Shown: positions 27,025-34,309 of the stretch, in pieces
Layout: each line of letters begins with the position of its first letter
Numbering within the stretch: position 1 is the first letter of the stretch
Source of the DNA: Acidobacteriota bacterium
Lineage (GTDB): Bacteria > Acidobacteriota > Terriglobia > Bryobacterales > Bryobacteraceae
DNA: 43,010 bases
NCBI GenBank assembly: GCA_016871015.1
Contig: VFZX01000023.1
Span: 1 to 43,010, forward strand
Reading direction: 5' to 3'
Notes under the pieces: generated by a model
What the model was told of the DNA's origin: nothing
The model's input: the letters and a program-made list of their open reading frames with translations, nothing else
Databases searched by the model: none
Program-made: the position numbers and the translations under genes

Positions 27025-27665
27025 AGCGCATCTGGCTGGTGGCTGCCGCTGGCGTCCTGCTGTGGGGTCAGGCAGGGCGCGATTTCCTTACTCCCGATGA
27101 AGTGGGGCAGATTAGCGAAACCGCGCAGGATCCCGTTGCGCGCCTGAAACTCTACTGCATGTTCGCACGCGTGCGCATGGACATGATCAAGCAGTCGCTT
27201 GAAAAGGAGAAGCCCGGCCGGTCGCGCTTTATCCACGACACGATCGAGGATTTCACCAAGATCATCGAGACCATCGACACCGTGACGGATGACGCGCTGA
27301 AGCGCGGCAAGGATCTCTCCGAGGTGCTGCCCGAAGTGGCCAAGGTGGGCAAGGAACTGCTCGAAGATCTCGAGAAGATCGACGAGTCGGCTCCCTCCGA
27401 TCTGGCGCGTTACAAGTTCGTGCTCACCACCGCGATTGACACGACCCGTGACAGCATTGAGCTGGCGGAGAAGGATGCCGGAGAGCGCGCCCGCGAAGCC
27501 AAGATCCGTGATGCGGAAGACAAGAAGGCGCGCGAGGCGCTGATGAGTCCGGTGGATGTGAAGGCGCGCCGGGATGCTTCGCAACGGGCGGCGGAAGAGG
27601 AGTCGAAACAGAAGAAGAAGGCGCCGACTTTACGGCGCAAGGGCGAGACCCCGGCGAAGAAGTAG
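27021..27665 (+). CDS. Exported helical protein with basic C-terminal tail, unknown
   Basis: 214 aa. Signal peptide (MKRIWLVAAAGVLLWGQA), then long charged helices with a periodicity of the same general style as the preceding gene product. The last ~50 residues are highly charged and low in complexity (AEEESKQKKKAPTLRRKG), probably disordered. No family recognised. Last gene of the operon, ATGA-coupled to its predecessor; the serine-hydrolase gene converges 3 bases later. Confidence 0.75.
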   Translation: MKRIWLVAAAGVLLWGQAGRDFLTPDEVGQISETAQDPVARLKLYCMFARVRMDMIKQSLEKEKPGRSRFIHDTIEDFTKIIETIDTVTDDALKRGKDLSEVLPEVAKVGKELLEDLEKIDESAPSDLARYKFVLTTAIDTTRDSIELAEKDAGERAREAKIRDAEDKKAREALMSPVDVKARRDASQRAAEEESKQKKKAPTLRRKGETPAKK

Positions 27666-27668
27666 CGG

Positions 27669-28922
27669 TCAATCTGTAATTGCCTGCGTCACCGCGTTCT
27701 GGAAATCGTACCGGATGTTCAGGTGCGCGTACGGCATCAATTGGAGCATCAGGATCCCGATCATGTCCTCCTTGGGATCCACCCAGAAGTACGTCCCATA
27801 CGCGCCTCCCCATCCATAGCTGCCCACGGACACGAGCTTTGCCGCCTCGCCCGGATCTGCCATCACCCGGAATCCGAGCCCGAACCGGTAGCCGCGCAAC
27901 GAATCGCGCCACATCGGATGCTTGCCGATGTGGTTCGCCGTCATCAACTCCACCGTCTTACGGCTCAGCAGGCGTGTTCCGTTCACCTGTCCGCCGCTGA
28001 GGAGCATCTGCGTGAAGCGATAGTAGTCTTCCGCGGTCCCAGCCAGTCCGCCGCCGCCCGAATAATACTTCCCATTGCGCGCCGCAGGCCCCGCCTCCGT
28101 CAGCTTGTCGAGCTTGCCCTCGTGCTTCCGGTATGCCACAGCCAGGCGCGGCAGATGTCCATCCGGCAGATAGAAGTGCGTGTCGTTCATCTCGAGCGGA
28201 CCCAGAATCCGCGACCGGAAAAACTGATCGAGCGTCATTCCCGACACCACTTCGACCAGCCGCCCCACGACATCGGTCGCCGGACCATACTCCCACGCCG
28301 ATCCGGGATGGAAGTTGAGCGGAAGCTTCGCCAGGCGCGCGATGTGGTCGCCGAGAACGTCATTTGGACCGCGCTGCGCGGCCAGATTCCGGCTCAGCTC
28401 GGCCGTCGCACCCGAACTCCCGCTCACCAGGCCCGCGGTGTGCGCCAGCAGATGTTGGATTGTGATCTCCTGGTTGGCGGGCACAAGTGCGTAGCCCTCC
28501 GCCAGCCGCTCGTGCGGACGGTTGGCCACCGCCACTTTCGGCGACTTGAACTCGGGCAGGAACTTCGACACCGGATCATGCAACAGGAACCGGCTCTCTT
28601 CGTGCAGCATCATCGCCGCGACACTGGTGACCGGCTTGGTCATCGAGGCGAGCCGGAAGATGTGATCGGTCCGCATCGGCTGCCTGGTGGCGGCGTCCGC
28701 ATATCCCTGCGCCTCCAGGTGGACCACCCGGCCTTTTCGTGCGACCAGCGAAACCGTGCCCGCCACCTCGCCCGATTCAATGTAGCGCTGCAACACCGCG
28801 TGGACGCGGCGGAGCCGTTCGGACGACATCCCAACGTCCTCGGGCTTGCCGGACGGGAGCTTGGCGGCACTTGCTGCGAGGGCCAGCGCGGGCAGGAGCA
28901 GGACGAGGCGGGGGATTCTCAT
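27669..28922 (-). CDS. Serine beta-lactamase-like hydrolase (family VIII esterase type)
   Basis: 417 aa. Signal peptide (MRIPRLVLLLPALALAASAA) and a class C beta-lactamase-fold domain. The catalytic SxxK is SMTK within FRLASMTKPVTSVAAMM. The second motif is Tyr in WEYGPATDVVGRLVE, in the YxxxtDvlG form seen in family VIII (EstB-like) esterases, where true class C enzymes have YxN. The third box region is GSYGWGGAYGTYFWVDP. A periplasmic esterase or D-peptide hydrolase is more likely than antibiotic resistance. GGAG lies 5 bases before the ATG. It is 51 bases downstream of the ThuA fusion gene, perhaps in one transcript with it. Confidence 0.88.
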   Translation of the reverse strand: MRIPRLVLLLPALALAASAAKLPSGKPEDVGMSSERLRRVHAVLQRYIESGEVAGTVSLVARKGRVVHLEAQGYADAATRQPMRTDHIFRLASMTKPVTSVAAMMLHEESRFLLHDPVSKFLPEFKSPKVAVANRPHERLAEGYALVPANQEITIQHLLAHTAGLVSGSSGATAELSRNLAAQRGPNDVLGDHIARLAKLPLNFHPGSAWEYGPATDVVGRLVEVVSGMTLDQFFRSRILGPLEMNDTHFYLPDGHLPRLAVAYRKHEGKLDKLTEAGPAARNGKYYSGGGGLAGTAEDYYRFTQMLLSGGQVNGTRLLSRKTVELMTANHIGKHPMWRDSLRGYRFGLGFRVMADPGEAAKLVSVGSYGWGGAYGTYFWVDPKEDMIGILMLQLMPYAHLNIRYDFQNAVTQAITD

Positions 28923-28973
28923 ATCCGCTCCATCTTATCCTTATTTCCGGGAAGCGCGGAAAGCGCGCGACGA

Positions 28974-30341
28974 TTACTTCGCCAACAGCCACCTCACCGC
29001 GTTCCCCACGGCCCGTTGGAACATCGGATGCTCCAGCGCGTCCCGGGTGTGCCCGCTCGCCAGATGCACGAGCCGCCCCTTGCCCGGCTGATACGCCCAT
29101 CCGGCCGCCGCTGTCTGGCCGTCATCGGACCGGTTGCGGAGGAACACCTTCACCTTTGACTCGTCCGCCGGCGGCGTATGCTGCTCGTCCGCGGCCGACC
29201 AGTCCTCAAGGCCCCGCGCGACCGGATGCGTCTTATCGGTGACCTCCACGCGAAACCGCTCGAGCGGACCGTGTCCGATATAACGGCCTCCCACGAGATC
29301 CAGATACGGCCCGTCCTTGGGATACAATCCCATCGAGTTGTGCAGGTTCAAGAACGCTCCGCCGCCTTGCACGAAATCGACTACGGCCTTCTCCTGTTCC
29401 GGCGTCATCCAGATCTGATACGGCTTATCCACTCCGTCCGGCCAGTTCATCCCGTCGCGCAGGACCACCAGCATCCGCACCTTGGCGAGATTCTCCGCCG
29501 TGAGTGCGCGGACATCCACGGTGAAGTGCGGCGCGACTCCCGCGTTCTCCAGCGCGGGCCGCAATCCCGCCTCCAGGTGTTCCGGCTCGTGGAACCGGTC
29601 GCCGATCAGCACGAGCGCACTCGGCAGCGCCCGGTCGAGCTTGGCGAACGGAGCCCGCGGCACGGTCAGCTCCGCGTAAACGTGCGCCACATCCTCGGGC
29701 CGCGGCAGATCGTACGGCATCCAGGTGTAGTAGGACGCGGGCAACAAGAGATCGCGCTGGATCACCGCGAGCGGACGCCCCATCGCAATTCCATATCCCA
29801 CCTGGCGCTGGACCTCGGTGAGGAACCGCCGTTGCCGCGCGATCAGTCCCGCTCCGCCCCACGACCCGAATCCTGGCACAACCACCTTGGGCTGGCGTTG
29901 CTCGAGCACCGCCAGCAGTCCGATCCACTCGCGCGTGCTGTGCTTGGTGAGGTCGGCGCGCGGACCGTTCACCACCGCCGCACCGGCGAACAGCACGTTG
30001 CCCGCCGTCACCAGCAGCGCCCGCCGCCCGTCCGTGTACGGAATCCGCTCGGCGGCGGCGTGCCGCTCCACCACGGTGACTCCCGCGGCCGCGAGATCCC
30101 CAACCGGATCCGGGCGCGTCTGGATCATCGATTTCACCGGCTTGCCCGCCAGGCGCGCAACTTCGGCAACGTACTCGCGCCCTGCCACGCCGCGCGGCAC
30201 GTCGATCAGCAGTGTCTCATTGGCGAGCTTCACGAAGCCGCAGTTGGCGGACTGGTGCTTGTCCGCGAAACCCACGGCCCACACATTGGGGGCAACCTGC
30301 TCCACATGCGGAAGCAGCGCGGCGGCGAGCAGTAGGATCAC
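28974..30341 (-). CDS. Degenerate metallo-beta-lactamase domain fused to ThuA domain
   Basis: 455 aa with two parts. After a short leader (MILLLAAALLPHVEQ), residues to about 200 follow the metallo-beta-lactamase pattern (NVWAVGF, CGFVKLANETLLIDVPRG). The place of the metal motif HxHxDH reads QTRPDPVGDL, so the ligands are lost. Residues ~225-455 form a ThuA-like domain (trehalose-utilisation type, glutamine-amidotransferase-like fold): VLIGDRFHEPEHLEAGL, VQGGGAFLNLHNSMGLY, HPVARGLEDW. ThuA-like proteins of sugar clusters are linked to keto-sugar metabolism next to Gfo/Idh/MocA oxidoreductases, which fits the upstream neighbour. The GTG start at 30341 overlaps that gene's stop as GTGA and has GGAG 7 bases ahead; the frame open to 30482 is rejected. 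Confidence 0.8.
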   Translation of the reverse strand: MILLLAAALLPHVEQVAPNVWAVGFADKHQSANCGFVKLANETLLIDVPRGVAGREYVAEVARLAGKPVKSMIQTRPDPVGDLAAAGVTVVERHAAAERIPYTDGRRALLVTAGNVLFAGAAVVNGPRADLTKHSTREWIGLLAVLEQRQPKVVVPGFGSWGGAGLIARQRRFLTEVQRQVGYGIAMGRPLAVIQRDLLLPASYYTWMPYDLPRPEDVAHVYAELTVPRAPFAKLDRALPSALVLIGDRFHEPEHLEAGLRPALENAGVAPHFTVDVRALTAENLAKVRMLVVLRDGMNWPDGVDKPYQIWMTPEQEKAVVDFVQGGGAFLNLHNSMGLYPKDGPYLDLVGGRYIGHGPLERFRVEVTDKTHPVARGLEDWSAADEQHTPPADESKVKVFLRNRSDDGQTAAAGWAYQPGKGRLVHLASGHTRDALEHPMFQRAVGNAVRWLLAK

Positions 30342-31636
30342 AGCAGGTCTCCGATCACGTAGGGCTTGCGGTAGTCGCGTGAGAGAAGCTGGTTGGCTTC
30401 GTAGTCCGTGCCGAAGTTCTCTCCCACCGGATCGAACGTGAGGCGGCGGTTCACGCGATAGCTGATGTTGGCCAAATGGCACAGCGCCGCGGACAAGTGT
30501 CCCTCCTCGACATCACAATTCAGGTCGGTGTGCTTCCGGCTGCGGACCGCGGCGAGAAAGTTCGCCATGTGCGGTGCCGTGTCCCAGATCTTTGCCTCGG
30601 CCGGCTTCATCGACGGACCCAGCTCGCGCTTGTCGCCGAGGTACACCTGGAATCCCTGTGAGTCCACCGACATGTATCCCAGCGAGCCAAAGAACAAGTT
30701 CCCGATAAAGTTCGAGCCGTCGAACGCGATGCTCGCCTCGCCGCCGGTATTCAACCCCCGCACTTCGAACATCAACTGGCAATCGCCGTACTCAAACACC
30801 GCGGTCTGGGTGTTGGGCGTCTCCTGGTCATCGTCGTAGGCGAACTTGCCGCCGGAGGAGTAGACACTGGCGGGCAGCGCGGACTTGCCCAGACCCCACC
30901 GCGCGATGTCCATCTCGTGCACGCCTTGGTTGCCGATGTCGCCGTTGCCCGTGTCCCAGAACCAATGCCAGTTGTAATGGAAGCGGTTGCGCGTGAACGG
31001 CCGCATGGGCGCGGGCCCGAGCCACAGATCATAGTTCACGCCCGCGGGGACTGCCTCCTCCGGCGTCTTGCCAATCGACTGGCGGCGCTTGAAGCACAGT
31101 CCTTTGGCCAGGTAGACCTTGCCGATCACTCCTTGCCGCAGCAGCCCGACCGCCTTCTTCTTGTGCTCGATACTGCGGCTCTGCATTCCCGTCTGGCAGA
31201 TGCGGTTGTGCTTGCGCGCGGCTTCGACCATCTTGCGCCCTTCCCACACGTTATGGCTCGCCGGCTTCTCGCAGTAGACGTCCTTTCCTGCCTGCATCGC
31301 CCAGATCGCGCTCGGCGCGTGCCAGTGGTTGCAATTGGCGATCGACACCGCGTCGACATCTTTGCTCTCGAGCATCTTGCGGATGTCCTGGTAAATCCGC
31401 GGCTTGGTGTTCTGCGCCTTCTCCACCAGCGGGACCGCGCGCTCGCTCTGTGCCTGATCGATGTCGCACAGCGCCGCCACTGCCGAGCCGGGCTGCCGCG
31501 CGAAGATGTCGGTGTGTTCGCGGCCGCGGCTCCGGACCCCGATGATCCCCATGTTCACGCGGTCGTTGGCGCCAGCCGCAGTCTGTGTGGCGAGGGCCGT
31601 CGCGCCGCTGGTCAGGATAAAGGTTCTGCGTTCCAT
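30338..31636 (-). CDS. Gfo/Idh/MocA oxidoreductase with Tat signal (second copy)
   Basis: 432 aa. Twin-arginine signal ERRTFILTSGATALATQTAA, then the NAD(P)-binding domain (MGIIGVRSRGREH, ALCDIDQAQ), VSIANCNHWHAPSA and the catalytic CEKPASHNV. The C-terminal half has LGPAPMRPFTRNRFHYNWHW-type residues typical of the exported subgroup. AAGGAG lies upstream of the ATG at 31636; the frame to 31747 is an overlap shadow. It lies 8 bases after the NHL gene and is GTGA-coupled to the ThuA fusion gene. Likely oxidises a sugar or inositol derivative outside the cytoplasmic membrane; substrate unknown. It differs clearly from the 373-aa member at 9865-10986. Confidence 0.9.
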   Translation of the reverse strand: MERRTFILTSGATALATQTAAGANDRVNMGIIGVRSRGREHTDIFARQPGSAVAALCDIDQAQSERAVPLVEKAQNTKPRIYQDIRKMLESKDVDAVSIANCNHWHAPSAIWAMQAGKDVYCEKPASHNVWEGRKMVEAARKHNRICQTGMQSRSIEHKKKAVGLLRQGVIGKVYLAKGLCFKRRQSIGKTPEEAVPAGVNYDLWLGPAPMRPFTRNRFHYNWHWFWDTGNGDIGNQGVHEMDIARWGLGKSALPASVYSSGGKFAYDDDQETPNTQTAVFEYGDCQLMFEVRGLNTGGEASIAFDGSNFIGNLFFGSLGYMSVDSQGFQVYLGDKRELGPSMKPAEAKIWDTAPHMANFLAAVRSRKHTDLNCDVEEGHLSAALCHLANISYRVNRRLTFDPVGENFGTDYEANQLLSRDYRKPYVIGDLL

Positions 31637-31644
31637 GGAACTCC

Positions 31645-32721
31645 TTATTGCTTGGAAAGCGCGCGTACGCGGTGCGCCTCCGAGTCGCCGATGTAGATGC
31701 GGCCCATGCGGTCGACGAAAATCCCGTGGGGCCGGTTCATCTTGCACTTGAGCGGATCACCGTCCGGGCCATCGCCGCGCTGGCCGTTGCCAACGATTGT
31801 TGTGATCACGCCGGACTTGAGGTCGATCCGGCGGATCGTGTGGCTCTCCGTATCGGCGATGTAGACGCTGTTGTCGGGCGCCCAGGCGATTCCCTTGGGA
31901 CCGGACAGCGTCGCCTTGCGGGCGTCGCCGCCGTCGCCGGTGTAGCCCTTATCACCTGTTCCCGCGATGTGCACGTACTTACCAGCTTTGACGTCGATCT
32001 TGTACACTGCGTTTCCTTCGCGCAACGCGAGGTAAAGGTTTCCCTTGGGGTCGACATCGATTGCGCGCGGACCGTTCACCGGAGTCCCCGCGAGCGGCGC
32101 GCCGTCCGGTGTTGGTTTGCGCTCGCCGTTGCCGAGCCAGGTTTCGATGATGCCGGACTTGAGATCCACGCGGCGGACGCGGTGGTTGCGGATGTCGCTG
32201 ATCAGGAGCCGCCCCTGGGGATCAAACTGGATCGAGTGCGGATTGTCGAGCTGCGCCTGTGTGGCGGGTCCGCCGTCGCCGGAGAATCCCGGTTTGCCAG
32301 TGCCTGCCACGGTCCTGATCACGCCGGTTTTCTTCTCGACCATGCGGACGATGTGGTTCGGCATCTCAACGAAGAACATGTTGCCGCGCTTGTCGAACCG
32401 GATCTCGTAGGGCTGGTTGAGCGAAGCCCGGAGCGCGGGTCCGCCGTCACCCGAGTAGCCCTTCTTGCCGTTGCCCGCGACGGTCGAGATGCCGCCGGAC
32501 TTCAGGTCGATGCGCCGGATCACGTGGTTGTCGATGTCGCAAACATAGAGGGCGCCGTCGGGTCCGGTCACCAGGCCGTAGGGGTTGTTGACTTGGGCCT
32601 GTGACGCGGGTCCACCGTCGCCGGTGTATCCCTTCTGTCCGTTGCCGGCGAGAGTGACCGTGACGGTGGCGGCGGTGAGAAGGGCGGCGGAGGAGGTGAG
32701 GAAGGCGAGAGATCGGATCAT
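31645..32721 (-). CDS. Secreted NHL-repeat beta-propeller
   Basis: 358 aa. Signal peptide (MIRSLAFLTSSAALLTAA) and about six NHL blades. Each blade repeats a linker of the form aGnG.kGy.GDGGpA..A.l..P, then gi..d..G.lyi.D..nh.iRridlksG. The linker is clear in at least four places (GNGQKGYTGDGGPA, GNGKKGYSGDGGPA, GTGKPGFSGDGGPA, GTGDKGYTGDGGDA). Such propellers bind ligands or proteins, and some have lyase activity; nothing here decides. First gene of its operon, 8 bases ahead of the Gfo/Idh/MocA gene. A TAGATT ends 8 bases before the ATG. Confidence 0.88.
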   Translation of the reverse strand: MIRSLAFLTSSAALLTAATVTVTLAGNGQKGYTGDGGPASQAQVNNPYGLVTGPDGALYVCDIDNHVIRRIDLKSGGISTVAGNGKKGYSGDGGPALRASLNQPYEIRFDKRGNMFFVEMPNHIVRMVEKKTGVIRTVAGTGKPGFSGDGGPATQAQLDNPHSIQFDPQGRLLISDIRNHRVRRVDLKSGIIETWLGNGERKPTPDGAPLAGTPVNGPRAIDVDPKGNLYLALREGNAVYKIDVKAGKYVHIAGTGDKGYTGDGGDARKATLSGPKGIAWAPDNSVYIADTESHTIRRIDLKSGVITTIVGNGQRGDGPDGDPLKCKMNRPHGIFVDRMGRIYIGDSEAHRVRALSKQ

Positions 32722-32728
32722 CTAGAGC

Positions 32729-32734
32729 AATCTA
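32729..32734 (-). promoter_or_regulatory. Possible -10 (TAGATT) for the NHL operon
   Basis: TAGATT on the minus strand is separated from the ATG at 32721 by 7 bases (GCTCTAG), with no Shine-Dalgarno. It matches the spacing of the other close -10 boxes in this window but is a weaker hexamer. Confidence 0.35.
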
Positions 32735-33105
32735 TCACGACCGGTGTGGCTACGGACGAGCTGAGAGAATGGAACGTGGTTCGCAGCCGGACGGATCTTT
32801 TCACCGGAGCCGTCACGGACAGTCCCCGCGGGAACAGATGATTGGTCACGGTCTCGGCTTGTTGTCGGAATTGATCGAGCCGCGCGAAGCGGGCCATGGA
32901 TACGAGGTCAAGCCAGGGTTGATCGATGCGGCCGTTACCGCCCTGCATGGCAGCACGGGCCCTGCGGCCTGCCTGTTCGCAGCCGGTCCCGACATCCTCT
33001 CCTTCGACGCGCACTCCTGCTTGAAAGAGTTCTTCCGCGGCACGCGCCCGCTCGGCTTCGCGATCGATTGGGATGGCATCGCCGCTTCTCGGGTCTGGAA
33101 AGTGA

Positions 33106-33111
33106 TACAGT
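33106..33111 (+). promoter_or_regulatory. Possible extended -10 (TGATACAGT) for the AhpD-like gene
   Basis: TACAGT with an upstream TGn element ends 8 bases before the ATG at 33120. There is no Shine-Dalgarno before that ATG, so a leaderless transcript is possible. The hexamer is a modest match. Confidence 0.35.
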
Positions 33112-33119
33112 GCAGCTCA

Positions 33120-33719
33120 ATGGAGCCGATGTTTCTGCCCGGAGTGGAGGCGAATCCCCAGCCTTCGCCGTGGACCCGCGCGATTGAGTCGTTGAAGCAA
33201 AGCGGGTCCGGTGAATACCCGCAGATCTGGCATCTTTTCGCCTTCAAGCCCGAAGCGACAGAGCATTTGGCGCGATTCACCCAGGCCATCCTTCGCGCCG
33301 AGGCGCCGCTTACGCCAGGCTTTCGGGAACTGATCGCGGCCTATACGTCGCGGAGGAATCACTGTCCGTTTTGAACCAAGGCACACGCCGCGGTCGCGGC
33401 GGTTCTGCTGGATGACGGAGGGTTGGTTGACGCGGTGCTCAACGACCTCGACTCCTCGCCCCTGACCGGGGCCGAGAAAGCACTGCTGCATTTCGTGGAC
33501 AAGGTGAACCAAGGCTCGCCACAGATCGGTCCGGCGGACTTCGTGCCCTTGCGGGATCACTGCTGGACCGACGAACAGATCTACTACGCGATCACGGTCT
33601 GCGCACTTTTCAATTTCTACAACCGATGGGTCGACGCGACCGGTGTGCACGCTCTGTCGGATGCGGCGCACCGGGAGGGCGGCCAGAGGAGTGCCGCCTA
33701 CGGCTATGTCCGCAAGTGA
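33120..33719 (+). CDS. Predicted AhpD-like selenoprotein (CxxU), TGA at 33372-33374 read as Sec
   Basis: 199 aa including one selenocysteine, in the AhpD/carboxymuconolactone-decarboxylase fold (peroxidase-related subgroup). The frame has one internal TGA (33372-33374). Upstream residues include PQIWHLFAFKPEATEHLARF and RELIAAYTSRRNHCPF; downstream ones include TKAHAAVAAVLL and ITVCALFNFYNRWVDATGV. Both halves look like one intact protein. The TGA falls on the second Cys of the redox motif: E70-x11-C82-P-F-U85-x3-H89, exactly the AhpD active-site pattern. In AhpD this Cys is in the proton-relay site that reacts with peroxide, so Sec there is chemically sensible. A SECIS-like hairpin follows at 33376-33411. 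The alternative is a Cys-to-stop mutation: TGT or TGC to TGA is one base, and the next gene is a pseudogene. Start chosen at MEPMFLPGVE; the frame is also open upstream to 32769. Overlaps darT by 14 bases. Confidence 0.75.
33376..33411 (+). promoter_or_regulatory. SECIS-like hairpin downstream of the in-frame TGA
   Basis: Six G-C pairs (CGCCGC 33386-33391 with GCGGCG 33396-33401) close a GGTC tetraloop at 33392-33395. A lower stem of GCA/TGC (33381-33383 with 33406-33408) and CCA/TGG (33376-33378 with 33409-33411) is separated by small internal loops. The loop begins 18 bases after the TGA. The E. coli fdhF SECIS has a GGUC loop about 19 bases after its UGA, where SelB contacts the loop G and U. 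Caution: codons for Ala-Ala-Val-Ala-Ala in GC-rich DNA can give such a hairpin by chance. Confidence 0.6.
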
Positions 33720-34303
33720 GGCGCTCAACCTCCCGCGGCCAACAAAGCTGTTTCGGATCGTTCATGTCGACAACCTGTCGACTCTCCTGCGGCGGCGAGG
33801 CCTTCATGCACCTAATCACCAGCCGGATGCCGGCCTTCCGTACCGGGTGATTCACAATGAGGAGATCCAACGGGTGCGCAGGCAGCGCCGGATCCCGTGT
33901 GGTCTCCGGGGCGTGATTCACGACTACGTTTCGTTCTACTTCGGTCCCAGATTGCTAATGCTCTATCTGCTTCACACATGCTGGGCTCGCCACTGCTCCA
34001 ATTTGTGTTTTCAAACGGACACGGGATCGCCCACATACGGCGTGGTTCGAATCGCTGAGGGACTTCGACAAGGTCGACTGGGCAGCCGTCTACGCGGCCA
34101 CCTGGAGAGACACCCTTGAAGACGGCGATAGACAGCGCCGCAAGCAGGCGGAGTTCCTCGTGCACCAGTTTTGCCCATGGAGTGTGATTCAGCACGTAGC
34201 GGTTCTGAATCAAGCGGCGCGGAAGCGCGTTGCGGACGTATTTTCCAGAACCGCTGCCGCCGATTCCCGGCCCGTCGTGGTAAGACGTGGATGGTACTAT
34301 TGA
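33706..34303 (+). pseudogene. darT: DarT toxin, broken (ssDNA ADP-ribosyltransferase, DUF4433)
   Basis: DarT toxins ADP-ribosylate thymidine in single-stranded DNA. The pieces lie in three frames. From ATG 33706 to about 33978: KLFRIVHVDNLSTLLRRRGL, GLHAPNHQPDAGLPYRVIHN, RRIPCG, VIHDYVSFYFGP and MLYLLHT. From about 33981 to 34034: QFVFSNGHGIAH. From 34043 to the TGA at 34301: WFESLRDFDKVDWAAVYAAT, RRKQAEFLVHQFCPWSVIQ and a WYY end. Between the first two pieces the expected segment (G..eGy..GQ.PLIYLVST.qAv) is missing, roughly 25 residues from memory of the family, together with a frame change. A one-base loss separates pieces two and three. Translation from 33706 would stop at 34119 after 137 codons and lack the catalytic Glu of AEFLVH in frame. 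The toxin should be dead. Confidence 0.88.
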
Positions 34304-34309
34304 AAGCTC

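Larger units (their letters stand above)
32722..33119. other. 398-base stretch without a recognised gene
   Basis: Lies between the NHL start and the AhpD-like start. One plus-strand frame is open from an ATG at 32769 and runs without stop into the AhpD-like gene, adding 117 codons. That extra translation matches no family I know and is not needed for a full-length AhpD-like protein. A minus-strand frame of 98 codons (32718-33014) is no more convincing. It may be regulatory DNA, a decayed remnant or a real N-terminal extension. Confidence 0.4.

Noticed and set aside
31645-32721. Direct repeats in DNA as a possible repeat array or CRISPR
   Set aside because: The repetition follows the NHL blade period and codes for GDGGPA linkers; spacing and divergence fit protein repeats.
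32769-33374. A 201-aa protein ending at the TGA at 33374, plus a separate 98-aa protein from 33423
   Set aside because: The TGA splits one AhpD-like domain inside its active-site motif and the two parts are in the same frame. They are better read as one gene with recoded Sec, or as one gene with a nonsense mutation.
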